Shown here: positions 1 to 8,166 of the stretch, one piece after another
Numbering within the stretch: the first letter of the stretch is position 1
Layout of the letters: each line of letters starts with the position of its first letter
Assembly (NCBI RefSeq): GCF_014205295.1
Contig: NZ_JACHNF010000001.1
Coordinates: 2,418,001 to 2,482,000 of the forward strand
Source: Kribbella solani
GTDB lineage: Bacteria; Actinomycetota; Actinomycetes; Propionibacteriales; Kribbellaceae
DNA: 64,000 bases
Direction: 5' to 3'
Made by a program: the position numbers and the translations under genes
Notes under the pieces: model-generated
What the model saw: the letters and a program-made list of their open reading frames with translations, nothing else
Told to the model about the DNA's origin: nothing
Databases searched by the model: none

Positions 1-1205
1 CGCGTGACTACCAGAGTCGACACCTCGAGGCCGACGCCTAGGTAGTTCCACGGCGCGACCTGTACGCCATCGGGTCCTTTGAGCGGCTCCAGCGTCCGGT
101 ACTGCCGCCAGCGCGCTTTCGGGTCGACCAGGTCAAGCGTCATGAACGAACCCCAGTAGTACGCCCTTGCGCCGCCTAGCAACGGTCCGCCCGGGTTGTC
201 GCCGTACCGCTTGATCTGGTCGGCCGTCGCCGTCAACAGGTCCTTGCCGAGCAGACCGTCCTTGTACAACCCGTTCAGGTACTGCAGCCCCTGCCGCCAA
301 CCATCCTGCACATACGTAACCCCGACCTTGCCGTCATCGACGACCAGCCACGGATCACCCGGGTTGTAGAGGAAAGCGTTCATGAAGTACGTGTCCAGCG
401 GTGCGTCCTTGTACCCACCGAACGGGATCGTGCGGCCACCACCGGCGGGGTCCAGCTTCTTGAAGGCGGTCAGCACCTCGCGGAACTCGTCCGTCGTGGT
501 CGGCATCTCCAGGCCGGCCTTCTGCACCCAGTCGGCGTTCAGCAGCGCCCGGCCGTTCGAAGCGCGGCAGTGGTAGCAGTCGTTGATGTCCGGAAAGCTG
601 TAGATGCCCTTGTCCGGCGACACCATCAGCTTGCGCGCTTCCGGGTAGTCCCGCATCGCCTCGTGCAGGTTCGGCGCGTACTTGTCCAGGTACGGGTTCA
701 GGTCGACGAACAGGTTCTGCGCGCCGTACAAGTAGAGCTGTGAGCGGGTGAAGGTGATGCCGAGGAACGCGTCCGGTACGTCGCCGGCCGCGATCATCGC
801 GTTCACCTTCGTCATCGTCTCGGCGTCGTTGCCCTTGCCGGCCACCTGGCGCCAGCGGATCCGGATGCCGGTCTGCTGTTCCATCCAGCGGGTGAACTCG
901 TTCTTGGCCCAGTCGCCGACCGTCAGGCTCTGGGGTACGACGATGGTGAAGGTCTCCGGTTCGGTGACGATCGCGCGCCGTTCGCGGGCGCGCGGGCCGA
1001 CGTACCCGGGTGGGTAGTTGATCCCGGTCTTGAGCCGGCCGAGCTCGGTCGGTGGCGCGCTCAGGCTGTTCGGCGCGGCACCGGCCGCGGCCTCGCCGGA
1101 GCTGCAGCCACTCAGCAGACCGCTGCCGCCGGCCGCCGCGATCCCGAGCGCGCCGGCCACCACGGCCCGGCGCCGAACCGGCGTGGTCCTCACGTCCTCA
1201 CGCAT
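1..1205 (-). CDS. Extracellular solute-binding lipoprotein of a carbohydrate-type ABC importer (3' end outside the window)
   Basis: The gene runs off the left edge, so only about 400 N-terminal residues are visible. The N-terminus carries a Tat-like arginine cluster (VRRRAVVAG), a hydrophobic stretch and the lipobox LLSGC, so the mature protein should be a membrane-anchored lipoprotein outside the cell. Beyond it the chain looks like a family 1 solute-binding protein of the YtcQ/LipO type: an early phrase like TFTIVVPQSLTVGDW, then long aromatic-rich helices. Such proteins hand sugars or oligosaccharides to a permease pair; the permease genes would lie left of the window. The ATG at 1205 is preceded by a GGGAGG ribosome site. 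Substrate is not readable from sequence. An inverted repeat just upstream may be its operator. Confidence 0.8.
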   Translation of the reverse strand, partial: MREDVRTTPVRRRAVVAGALGIAAAGGSGLLSGCSSGEAAAGAAPNSLSAPPTELGRLKTGINYPPGYVGPRARERRAIVTEPETFTIVVPQSLTVGDWAKNEFTRWMEQQTGIRIRWRQVAGKGNDAETMTKVNAMIAAGDVPDAFLGITFTRSQLYLYGAQNLFVDLNPYLDKYAPNLHEAMRDYPEARKLMVSPDKGIYSFPDINDCYHCRASNGRALLNADWVQKAGLEMPTTTDEFREVLTAFKKLDPAGGGRTIPFGGYKDAPLDTYFMNAFLYNPGDPWLVVDDGKVGVTYVQDGWRQGLQYLNGLYKDGLLGKDLLTATADQIKRYGDNPGGPLLGGARAYYWGSFMTLDLVDPKARWRQYRTLEPLKGPDGVQVAPWNYLGVGLEVSTLVVT

Positions 1206-1232
1206 CCCGCCTCCCGGTTCCAGATAGGGGAT

Positions 1233-1251
1233 ATCCGATAGGATCTCGGAT
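1233..1251. promoter_or_regulatory. Inverted repeat, possible operator of the sugar-binding protein gene
   Basis: ATCCGA and TCGGAT form a perfect 6-bp inverted repeat with a 7-bp spacer, about 28 bp upstream of the binding-protein start. Position and symmetry suit a GntR- or LacI-type repressor site. No regulator gene is visible, so this is inference from symmetry alone. Confidence 0.35.
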
Positions 1252-1410
1252 CTTTGCCCGGGAGGATGACACAGAACCCAGCGGCACGGAAGAGGTCGGC
1301 GATCACTACCCGCGCCCGGCCGGTCACTGTCAGGATCTTGCGTGCAAGCGATTTCCACTGAACGTTTCACGACGATTTCTTGCAGCCGGAACCCGGGCCG
1401 GACCGGCTTG

Positions 1411-1416
1411 TAGGGT
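1411..1416 (+). promoter_or_regulatory. -10 box for a leaderless Nudix transcript
   Basis: TAGGGT ends 7 bases before the Nudix ATG, which is the spacing of leaderless actinobacterial genes. No convincing -35 hexamer lies 16-18 bp upstream. Confidence 0.35.
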
Positions 1417-1423
1417 TTCCGGT

Positions 1424-1918
1424 ATGCCGACCCCGAAGTTCATCCTCGAGCTGCGCGAGAAGATCGGGCACGACCTGCTGTGGCTGACCGGGCTGACCGG
1501 GGTGGTGCTGAACGACGCCGGTCAGGTGCTGCTGGTCCAGCGCGCCGACAACCACCGCTGGAGCCTGCCGGCCGGCATTCTCGAGCCGGGCGAGCAGCCC
1601 GCGGTCGGGCTGGCCCGCGAGATCCAGGAGGAGACCGCGATCGAGGTCGAGGTCGACCGGCTGCTCAGCATCGAGTCACTGCCGCCGGCCGCCTACCCGA
1701 ACGGCGACCAGGTGCAGTTCCTCGACCTGACCTTCCGCTGCCGGCCGCTCCGGCAGTCGGCCGAGCCCCGGGTCAACGACGACGAGTCCCTGGACGTCCG
1801 CTGGTGGCCCCTCGACACCATCGTCGACCTGGCCGACCTGACCGCCCGGGACCACGTCAGCATCCGCCGAGCGCTCTCGCCCGAACCCCAGCCCGCGTAC
1901 GCCCGCCCGCTACCGTAA
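1424..1918 (+). CDS. Nudix hydrolase
   Basis: A 164-residue protein of the usual size for a stand-alone Nudix hydrolase. Nudix enzymes cleave nucleoside diphosphates linked to another group, using Mg2+ bound by the Nudix box. The box is seen at residues 51-73: G, then ILEPG, E, seven residues, then REIQEETA. The glycine near its end is alanine here, a mild departure; all the acidic residues are kept. An N-terminal segment (DLLWLTGLTGVVLN) leads into the beta-sheet. The start follows a -10 box by 7 bases, so the mRNA is probably leaderless. An upstream in-frame extension exists but would read through the neighbouring promoter region. The 3' end overlaps the converging gene by 9 bases. Substrate unknown. 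Confidence 0.85.
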   Translation: MPTPKFILELREKIGHDLLWLTGLTGVVLNDAGQVLLVQRADNHRWSLPAGILEPGEQPAVGLAREIQEETAIEVEVDRLLSIESLPPAAYPNGDQVQFLDLTFRCRPLRQSAEPRVNDDESLDVRWWPLDTIVDLADLTARDHVSIRRALSPEPQPAYARPLP

Positions 1919-2752
1919 GCCGCGCTGCAGGTCGCGTAGCCAGCGTTCGCTGATCGCCGGCTCCCGGGTCAGCAGCTCCGCGAGCCGGCGCCGCACCTTC
2001 GGGGTCCGCGCCGCCGCGACCAGTCGCACCGCCTCGGCCAGCGCCATCCGCGTCTTCTCGTCCCGGCGCGGGTCTGCCACGTCGGGATCGGTCCAGCGGG
2101 TCCGGCGGAACGAGGCGGCGGTCTTGTACTGATAGTCGCCGAAGTACGACCAGATCCGGGCGTCCAGCGAGACGTTCCGGATCGCCGCCGCCGGCAACTC
2201 CGCCGCGAACTCGGCGTGCTGCTGCCATCGCCAGGTGTTCGGGCTGGTCTCCGTCCGGCTCGTGATCCCGACGAACCGCAACTGCCGCCGAACCACGTCC
2301 CACTGCGCGCGCTCGTCGTCCACCCACCGGCGCAGGACGGCGTACAGGTTCTCGAACGTCGAGCCCTCGTGGACCAGGTCGACGAACACCGTCGGCCGCC
2401 CACGCATCAGCTCGGCCGGGGCCAGCCCTGCCGCGGCCAGGTTCGTCCGGAGCTGCCGCAGCTCGCCGTCGGTGAACGCCGCACCGTCCCGGCCGAACAT
2501 CGACAACGGCAGCGGATGCAGCCGCGTACTCCATTCCGTGTCGGCCAGCGCGCCGCTCAGCAGATCGAACAGGCTGTCCACCGACCGCCCGACGAAGTGC
2601 AGTTCGCCGTCGCCACTCTGCCCTAGCACCCGGGCCGCGCAGCGGACCAGGTCATCGAGGAAGAACAGCTCCCAGATCTGCACGTCGTCGAGCAGCGAGC
2701 CGAGATTGTCGGGCCGGATCAGGTCCCACCGGAACGGCCGGTTCGCCTCCAC
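1910..2752 (-). CDS. Uncharacterised protein with phosphoribosyltransferase-like motifs, coupled to polA
   Basis: I do not recognise a named family for this 280-residue protein. Two segments resemble the phosphoribosyltransferase fold: GELHFVGRSVDSLFDLLSG near residue 50, and RPTVFVDLVHEGSTFENL near residue 120. The second looks like the PRPP-binding loop, where an acidic pair is followed by a G-S-T turn. The rest is rich in tryptophan and arginine, with no signal peptide or membrane segment. The GTG start lies only 4 bases after the polA stop, so translation is probably coupled to polA. Its 3' end overlaps the Nudix gene tail to tail. A role in nucleotide salvage or repair would fit the neighbour, but that is speculation. 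Confidence 0.6.
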   Translation of the reverse strand: MEANRPFRWDLIRPDNLGSLLDDVQIWELFFLDDLVRCAARVLGQSGDGELHFVGRSVDSLFDLLSGALADTEWSTRLHPLPLSMFGRDGAAFTDGELRQLRTNLAAAGLAPAELMRGRPTVFVDLVHEGSTFENLYAVLRRWVDDERAQWDVVRRQLRFVGITSRTETSPNTWRWQQHAEFAAELPAAAIRNVSLDARIWSYFGDYQYKTAASFRRTRWTDPDVADPRRDEKTRMALAEAVRLVAAARTPKVRRRLAELLTREPAISERWLRDLQRGLR

Positions 2753-2756
2753 CAGC

Positions 2757-5486
2757 TCAGTGCGCGGCTTCGTGCCAGGTGCGGCCGACGCCGACGGACA
2801 CGTCCAGCGGGACGGTCATCTCGACGGCGTGGCCCATGTCCCGGCGGACCAGCTCCTCCAGCGCCTCGCGCTCGCCAGGGGCGATCTCGAAGACCAGTTC
2901 GTCGTGGACCTGGAGCAGCATCCGCGACTTCAGGCCGGACTCCCGCAGCGACGCGTCGACCTTGAGCATCGCCATCTTGATCACGTCCGCCGCCGAGCCC
3001 TGGATCGGCGCGTTCAGCGCCATCCGCTCGGCCATCTCGCGGCGCTGCCGGTTGTCGCTGGTCAGATCCGGCAGGTACCGCCGCCGGCCCAGGATCGTCT
3101 CCGTGTACCCGGTCTTGCCGGCGTCGACGACGATCGAGCGCAGGTAGTCCCGGACCCCGCCGAAGCCCTCGAAGTACTCGTCCATCAGGCCCTTGGCCTC
3201 GTCGACGCCGATCTTCAGCTGCTGGCTCAGCCCGTACGCCGACAGGCCGTACGCCAGTCCGTAGTTCATCGCCTTGATCTTGGCCCGCTGCTCCTGGGTG
3301 ACCGCGGCCGGCTCGACCGAGAAGACCCGGGACGCGGTGACCGAGTGGAAGTCCATCCCGGAGTTGAAGGCGTCGATCAGGCCCTGGTCCTTGGACACGT
3401 GCGCCATGATCCGCATCTCGATCTGGCTGTAATCCGCCGACATCAGCGACTCGTTGCCCGCGCCGACCACGAACGCCTGCCGGATCCGGCGGCCCTCCTC
3501 GGTCCGGATCGGGATGTTCTGCAGGTTCGGCTCGGTGGAGCTGAGCCGGCCGGTCGCCGCGATCGTCTGGTTGAAGGTCGTGTGGATCCGGCCGTCGCGC
3601 GGGCTGATCGTCTTCAGCAGCCCCTCGACCGTCTGCCGCAGCCTGGTCGCGTCCCGGTGCGCCAGCAGGTACGCGAGGAACGGGTGCTCGGTTTTCTCGA
3701 ACAGCGCCTGCAGCGAATCCGCGTCCGTCGTGTACCCGGTCTTGGTCCGCTTCGTCTTCGGCATCTGCAACTCGTCGAACAGCACGACCTGCAGCTGCTT
3801 CGGCGATCCGAGGTTGATCTCCTTCCCGATCACCTCGTACGCCGCCGTGGCCGCATCGCGGACGCCGGTCGCGAACCGCGCTTCCAGCTCCTGCAGGTAC
3901 GGCTGGTCGACCGCGATGCCGTCGCGCTCCATCGACGCGATCACGTGGATCAGCGGCAGCTCGACCTCGGCGAGCAGCGGCGTACCGGCCTGCTTCTCGA
4001 GCTCGGCGTCCAGCGTGTCAGCCAGGTCCGCGATCGCGCGGGCGCGCAGCATCGTGTGATCCGCCGCCGGACCACCTTCGACGTCGTCGAAACTGAGCTG
4101 CCCGTTCTCGGCCTCTTCGTTGCGCAGTTCACGCTTCAGGTACCGCACGGTCAGGTCGGCGAGGTCGTACGCCCGCTGATCCGGACGGACCAGGTACGCG
4201 CTCAGCTGCGTGTCCGAGCTGAGCCCGGCGAGCGTCCAGCCACGCTCCAGGAAGCCGAGCAGCGGACCCTTCGCGTCGTGCAGCGCCTTCGGGACGGCCG
4301 AGTCGGCCAGCCAGGCCTTCCAGGCCTCCTCGTCATCCGGAGTCATCGCCTCCGGGTCGAACCAGGCCGCCGCGCCGGTCGCGTTCGCGAGCGCGAGCCC
4401 GGTGATCTGACCGGTGCCACCACCCCAGCTGCCCTGCACCGCGACGCCGACCCGGTCACCGGTGCTGACGTGCTCCTTCAGCCACGCGCCCAGCTCGCCA
4501 GCCTTCAGCTGCGCGCCGTCCAGCTCGAACCCGTGATCGACGGTCGCATCGACTTCTTCGTGCTCGGCGACCAGCCGCTCCCGCAGCACCCGGAACTCCA
4601 GGCTGTCGAACAGCGTGTGCACCTTGTCGCGGTCCCACGGCGTCCGGATCAGGTCGTCCACCGCGACGTCCAGCGTCAGATCGCGGACCAGCTCGTTGAT
4701 CTGCCGGTTCCGGATCACGTCGGCGAGGTGCTCCCGCAGCGACTCACCGGCCTTGCCCTTGATCTCGTTCACCCGGTCGACCACGTCGTTCAGCGAGCCG
4801 AACTGGTTCAGCCACTTGGCCGCCGTCTTCGGCCCGACCCCGGGCACGCCCGGCAGGTTGTCGCTCTGCTCCCCCACCAGCGCGGCCAGGTCCGGGTACA
4901 GCCGCGGGCCGACACCGTACTTCTCCTCGATCGCGGCCGGATCCATCCGGGCGATCTCGGACACGCCACGCTTCGGGTACAGCACCGTGACGTTCTCGTT
5001 GATCAGCTGGAACGAGTCCCGGTCGCCGCTGCTGATCAGCACCTCGAAACCCTGCTCGGAGGCCTGCGTGGCGAGGGTGGCGATGATGTCGTCGGCCTCC
5101 CAGCCGTCGATCTCGGTGGTCGGGATCCGGAGCGCCTCCAGCACCTCCTTGACCAGCGAGATCTGGCCGCTGAACTCGTCCGGCGACTTCGACCGGCCGG
5201 CCTTGTACTCCGCGTACTGCTCGGTGCGGAAGGTCTTGCGGGACACGTCGAACGCGACGCAGATGTGCGTAGGCTGCTCGTCCCGGAGCATGTTGATCAG
5301 CATCGAGGTGAACCCGTACACCGCGTTGGTGTGCTGGCCGGTGGTGGTGGAGAAGTTCTCCACCGGGAGCGCGTAGAACGCCCGGTAGGCCAGCGAGTGC
5401 CCGTCCAGCAGCAGGATCCGCGGTCGCCCGGTTTCCGGGGTCGCGGTGTCCTTGGTCATCGTCGTCGTATCCGTTTCTGCAGCCAC
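2757..5486 (-). CDS. polA: DNA polymerase I
   Basis: A 909-residue family A polymerase that fills gaps and removes RNA primers during replication and repair. The N-terminal third is the 5'-3' exonuclease (ILLLDGHSLAYRAFYAL, then SSGDRDSFQL and GVPGVGPKTA). The middle third is the 3'-5' exonuclease-like domain, but the DxE metal motif is gone (RVGVAVQGSWG in its place), so proofreading is probably absent, as in other actinobacterial PolA proteins. The polymerase motifs are intact: DYSQIEMR (A), the YGLAYGLSAYGL region (B) and QVHDELVFEI (C). The GTG start sits 6 bases after a TAGAGT -10 box; an ATG nine codons further in is an alternative. A thioesterase gene diverges from it. Confidence 0.97.
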   Translation of the reverse strand: MAAETDTTTMTKDTATPETGRPRILLLDGHSLAYRAFYALPVENFSTTTGQHTNAVYGFTSMLINMLRDEQPTHICVAFDVSRKTFRTEQYAEYKAGRSKSPDEFSGQISLVKEVLEALRIPTTEIDGWEADDIIATLATQASEQGFEVLISSGDRDSFQLINENVTVLYPKRGVSEIARMDPAAIEEKYGVGPRLYPDLAALVGEQSDNLPGVPGVGPKTAAKWLNQFGSLNDVVDRVNEIKGKAGESLREHLADVIRNRQINELVRDLTLDVAVDDLIRTPWDRDKVHTLFDSLEFRVLRERLVAEHEEVDATVDHGFELDGAQLKAGELGAWLKEHVSTGDRVGVAVQGSWGGGTGQITGLALANATGAAAWFDPEAMTPDDEEAWKAWLADSAVPKALHDAKGPLLGFLERGWTLAGLSSDTQLSAYLVRPDQRAYDLADLTVRYLKRELRNEEAENGQLSFDDVEGGPAADHTMLRARAIADLADTLDAELEKQAGTPLLAEVELPLIHVIASMERDGIAVDQPYLQELEARFATGVRDAATAAYEVIGKEINLGSPKQLQVVLFDELQMPKTKRTKTGYTTDADSLQALFEKTEHPFLAYLLAHRDATRLRQTVEGLLKTISPRDGRIHTTFNQTIAATGRLSSTEPNLQNIPIRTEEGRRIRQAFVVGAGNESLMSADYSQIEMRIMAHVSKDQGLIDAFNSGMDFHSVTASRVFSVEPAAVTQEQRAKIKAMNYGLAYGLSAYGLSQQLKIGVDEAKGLMDEYFEGFGGVRDYLRSIVVDAGKTGYTETILGRRRYLPDLTSDNRQRREMAERMALNAPIQGSAADVIKMAMLKVDASLRESGLKSRMLLQVHDELVFEIAPGEREALEELVRRDMGHAVEMTVPLDVSVGVGRTWHEAAH

Positions 5487-5492
5487 ACACCG

Positions 5493-5498
5493 ACTCTA
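5493..5498 (-). promoter_or_regulatory. -10 box of polA
   Basis: TAGAGT on the minus strand, 6 bases before the polA GTG, suggesting a leaderless mRNA. The best -35 candidate (TTGTAA) is spaced 20 bp away, so the assignment is tentative. Confidence 0.3.
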
Positions 5499-5508
5499 GT
5501 GGTTCCCT

Positions 5509-5537
5509 GGGACAGTTCTTACAAAGCCGCGTACTCT
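5509..5537 (+). promoter_or_regulatory. Promoter of the thioesterase gene
   Basis: GGGACA and TACTCT are separated by 17 bp, and the -10 box ends 7 bases before the GTG start. This is a well-spaced sigma-70-type promoter giving a leaderless transcript. It overlaps the divergent polA promoter region. Confidence 0.5.
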
Positions 5538-5544
5538 CTGGTCC

Positions 5545-5964
5545 GTGGCTGATGAATCGAACCTCGGACCCGGCATGAGCATGACGGGTACCCTGCTGGA
5601 GCTGATGGGAATCGTTGTCACCGAAGCGGCGGCGGAGCGGGTGGTCGCGACGATGCCGGTGAAGGGCAACACCCAGCCGTACGGGCTGCTGCACGGCGGA
5701 GCGTCCTGCGTACTGGCCGAGAGCCTCGGCTCGATCGGCTCGGCGCTGCACGCGGCGACGCACGGCAAGGTCGCCGTCGGAGTCGACATCAACGCCACCC
5801 ACCACCGGGCGGTCCGGGACGGGATCGTGACCGGCGTGGCGACGCCGATCTACCTCGGCCGCACCACCACGTCGTACGAGGTGGTGATCACCGACGAGCG
5901 GGACAAGCGGGTCTGCACGGCGCGGATCACGTGCCAGCTGATTCAGGCTCCGCCGGGGAGCTGA
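5545..5964 (+). CDS. PaaI-type hot-dog fold thioesterase
   Basis: A 139-residue single hot-dog domain, the standard size for PaaI/YbdB-type acyl-CoA thioesterases, which hydrolyse aryl- or acyl-CoA esters in the cytoplasm as tetramers. The signature is GLLHGGASCVLAESLGS at residues 51-67: the HGG turn, then a long helix with the glutamate placed as the usual catalytic acid. Later come the typical strands GKVAVGVDINATHHRAVRDG and IYLGRTTTSYEV. The GTG start has a properly spaced promoter and no leader. It diverges from polA, an arrangement also known in other actinobacteria. The 3' end overlaps the converging GNAT gene by 38 bases. The exact CoA substrate cannot be read. Confidence 0.88.
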   Translation: MADESNLGPGMSMTGTLLELMGIVVTEAAAERVVATMPVKGNTQPYGLLHGGASCVLAESLGSIGSALHAATHGKVAVGVDINATHHRAVRDGIVTGVATPIYLGRTTTSYEVVITDERDKRVCTARITCQLIQAPPGS

Positions 5965-6580
5965 CCGGCGCGACCGGGCTGGTCGCGGTGCCGCCGGTCC
6001 CGGTGATGCCGGGCGGAGTGACACCGAGCGCGGCCCGGCGGGCGACCGCGGAGCGGCGGGACGAGAGCAGGGCGAGCAGGTTCGGTGCGTGCTCGGCGGC
6101 GAGCCGGCGACGGACCGTGTGCGTGGTGGCGAACCGCAGCACCCCGGCCTGCCCCAGCCCGAGCCGGGCCAGGAACCGGTTCGCCTCGCGGGCGATCGCC
6201 GGCGCGACCACGGCCAGGTGGGCGCAGCTCTCGTGCTCGGCCCAGGTCACCGCTTCGGCGATCAGCGCCTTGCCCAGGCCGTGCCGGCGGCTGGAGTCGC
6301 TGACATGCAGGTACTCGACCGTGATCGTGCTGTCGTCGTGCAGCGGGCTGATCGCGGTCCGGCGCAGGTACGCCATCCCGTGCACGGCGCCGTCCAGCTC
6401 GACCACCAGCAACCGGCCGGCCGGATCGGCCAGATGCTTGCTGACGGCAACTTCCGCGGCGGCGGCCGACGGCGGTGCCGGCAACCGGGAGGGCAGCCCG
6501 GCGGTGGTCAGCTCACGCCACAGCGCGACCAGCGCGCCGCCGTCACCCGGGCGTGCGTCACGCACCTCGATGGCAGCCAC
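5927..6580 (-). CDS. GNAT family N-acetyltransferase with a long C-terminal tail
   Basis: A 217-residue protein. Residues 1-150 are a GNAT domain, which transfers an acetyl group from acetyl-CoA to an amine. The phrase ITVEYLHVSDSSRRHGLGKA contains the acetyl-CoA loop (RRHGLGKAL), preceded by the usual beta-4 strand. Residues after about 160 are a basic and Pro/Gly/Thr-rich tail with no clear fold. The GTG at 6580 is chosen because GGGAGG lies 5 bases upstream; longer in-frame starts would run into the promoter and the divergent gene. It diverges from the DUF554 gene and converges on the thioesterase, sharing 38 bases. The substrate is unknown. Confidence 0.8.
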   Translation of the reverse strand: MAAIEVRDARPGDGGALVALWRELTTAGLPSRLPAPPSAAAAEVAVSKHLADPAGRLLVVELDGAVHGMAYLRRTAISPLHDDSTITVEYLHVSDSSRRHGLGKALIAEAVTWAEHESCAHLAVVAPAIAREANRFLARLGLGQAGVLRFATTHTVRRRLAAEHAPNLLALLSSRRSAVARRAALGVTPPGITGTGGTATSPVAPVSSPAEPESAGT

Positions 6581-6645
6581 GGCGACCTCCCGCTCCGGTC
6601 CACCCCCGAGGTGAACAGACGGGCCGATACGCTCGTCCTCGCGCA

Positions 6646-6673
6646 ACAGTAGGCCCTCGGGGGTCACCTGCAA
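6646..6673 (-). promoter_or_regulatory. Promoter of the GNAT gene
   Basis: On the minus strand TTGCAG and TACTGT are spaced by 16 bp, roughly 65 bases upstream of the GTG start. This predicts a short untranslated leader ending in the GGGAGG ribosome site. Confidence 0.45.
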
Positions 6674-6692
6674 AGTCGAGTTGGAGACCAGT

Positions 6693-7433
6693 TTGTTCAT
6701 CGGAATCGGGACCGCCGTGAATGTGGCGACGGTGCTCATCGGTTCGGTACTCGGCGTGCTCGTCGGCCACCGCCTCAGTCACCGGACCAGGGACCTGGTC
6801 ACGGACGCGATCGGCCTGGTCACGCTGCTGATCGCGATCTCGTCGGCGCTCACCGTCAGCGACCAGGCGCTCAGCGACGCGGTCGGCGGCAGCGCGCCGA
6901 TCCTGCTGGTCCTGGGCGCGATGCTGATCGGCGGGATCATCGGCTCACTGCTGCGGATCGAGCAACGGCTGGAAGGGTTCGGCGGCTGGATGCAGCGCCG
7001 GTTCGACCGCGGCGAGGGCCGGGGGACGTTCGTCGAGGGGTTCGTGTCGGCGTCGATGGTGTTCTGTGTCGGGCCGCTGACGTTCCTCGGCGCGCTGTCC
7101 GACGGACTCGGCCGGGGCGCGGACCAGCTCTTCCTGAAGGCCGTGCTGGACGGGTTCACCTCGATCGCCTTCGCTGCCTCGTTCGGCTGGGGCGTGGCGG
7201 CCTCCGCGCTGGTCGTACTGGTGGTCCAGGGCCTGATGACCGCGGTCGGCGCGGTCCTCGGCGACGTACTGCCCGAGGCGCATGTCACCGCGTTGGGCGC
7301 GACCGGTGGGGTGATGCTGATCGGCGTGGCGCTCCGGTTGCTGAAGCTCAAGCAGGTAGCGGTCGCCGACCTGCTGCCGGCACTGATCGTTGCACCGCTG
7401 CTGGTTCAGTTGCTCGTGGTGATCCGCAACTGA
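6693..7433 (+). CDS. DUF554 family membrane protein
   Basis: About 246 residues, with six or seven hydrophobic segments. The opening LFIGIGTAVNVATVLIGSVLG and the interior phrases GFVSASMVFCVGPLTFLGALSDG and GFTSIAFAASFGWGVAAS are typical of DUF554 (YdfK-like) integral membrane proteins, whose function is not established. The TTG at 6693 is preferred because GGAG lies 6 bases upstream and the protein then begins as other family members do; a TTG at 6681 is possible. The last codons and the stop lie inside a perfect 17-bp stem-loop that may serve as the terminator. It converges on livF with only 16 bases between the stops. Confidence 0.85.
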   Translation: MFIGIGTAVNVATVLIGSVLGVLVGHRLSHRTRDLVTDAIGLVTLLIAISSALTVSDQALSDAVGGSAPILLVLGAMLIGGIIGSLLRIEQRLEGFGGWMQRRFDRGEGRGTFVEGFVSASMVFCVGPLTFLGALSDGLGRGADQLFLKAVLDGFTSIAFAASFGWGVAASALVVLVVQGLMTAVGAVLGDVLPEAHVTALGATGGVMLIGVALRLLKLKQVAVADLLPALIVAPLLVQLLVVIRN

Positions 7434-7442
7434 ACCAGCAGC
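7397..7442. terminator. 17-bp perfect hairpin overlapping the DUF554 stop, between converging genes
   Basis: The 17-mer at 7397-7413 is exactly complementary to 7426-7442, with a 12-base loop. The right arm contains the DUF554 stop codon, and the structure sits 8 bases from the livF stop. There is no T-run, as is common for actinobacterial intrinsic terminators. Being symmetric it could stop transcription from both sides. Confidence 0.6.
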
Positions 7443-7449
7443 TAGCGCG

Positions 7450-8166
7450 TCAGTCCTCGCCCAGATAGGCCTTGCGGACCGAGTCGTTCACCAGCAGGTC
7501 CTGCCCGGTGCCGGACAGCACGATCTTGCCGACCTCCAGTACGTACCCGTAGTCGGCGCGCTTCAGCGCCGCCTGCGCGTTCTGCTCGACCAGCAGGATC
7601 GTCGTACCCTGCGACTGCAGCTCGGTCACCGTCGACATGATCCGCTTCATCATGATCGGCGACAGCCCCATCGACGGCTCGTCCAGCATCAGCAGCTTCG
7701 GCCGGCTCATCATCGCCCGGCCCATCGCCAGCATCTGCTGCTCACCACCGGAGAACGTCCCGGCCGGCTGCTTGCGCCGCTCCCCCAGGATCGGGAACAG
7801 GTCGTACGCCGCCTGCAGGTCGGCGCGTACGCCGGCCGTGTCCTTGCGGGAGAACGCACCGAGGTGCAGGTTCTCCTCGACCGAGAGCCGCGGGAAGATC
7901 CGCCGCCCCTCGGGCGAATGCGCCAGGCCGCGGGTGACGATGTCATGCGCGGCCATCTGGTCAATCCGCTCGCCCTGGAACCAGATCTCGCCACCGATCG
8001 GCCGGAGCAGCCCGGAGATCGTCTTCAGCGTCGTCGTCTTGCCGGCGCCGTTGGTGCCGATCAGCGACACCACCTGCCCCTGCTCGACACTGAAGCTGAT
8101 CTTCTTCACCGCAAGGATCTTGCCGTAGGCAACTTCCAGGTCACGCACTTCCAGCATGGCGGTCAT
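7450..8166 (-). CDS. livF: Branched-chain amino acid type ABC transporter ATP-binding protein LivF
   Basis: A 238-residue ATPase, the smaller of the two that power a HAAT-family importer. Walker A is GTNGAGKTT, the signature FSGGEQQMLAMGRA, and Walker B LLMLDEPS, followed by the LivF-typical MGLSPIMMKRI. It works in the cytoplasm as a partner of LivG on the LivH/LivM permease. ATG at 8166 overlaps the livG stop by 4 bases (ATGA), and GGGGAG lies 6 bases upstream. Last gene of the five-gene minus-strand unit. The importer class takes leucine, isoleucine, valine, or sometimes amides or other amino acids; the substrate depends on the binding protein. Confidence 0.95.
   Translation of the reverse strand: MTAMLEVRDLEVAYGKILAVKKISFSVEQGQVVSLIGTNGAGKTTTLKTISGLLRPIGGEIWFQGERIDQMAAHDIVTRGLAHSPEGRRIFPRLSVEENLHLGAFSRKDTAGVRADLQAAYDLFPILGERRKQPAGTFSGGEQQMLAMGRAMMSRPKLLMLDEPSMGLSPIMMKRIMSTVTELQSQGTTILLVEQNAQAALKRADYGYVLEVGKIVLSGTGQDLLVNDSVRKAYLGED

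Noticed and set aside
1052..1423. N-terminal extension of the Nudix protein
   Set aside because: Low-complexity Arg/Pro/Ser sequence overlapping the divergent lipoprotein gene; the -10 box and Nudix fold both point to the ATG at 1424.
2235..5552. 1105-codon open frame on the plus strand opposite polA
   Set aside because: It is antisense to a certain polA gene, rich in Arg/Val/Gln/His, and has no recognisable domain; long antisense frames are normal at this GC content.
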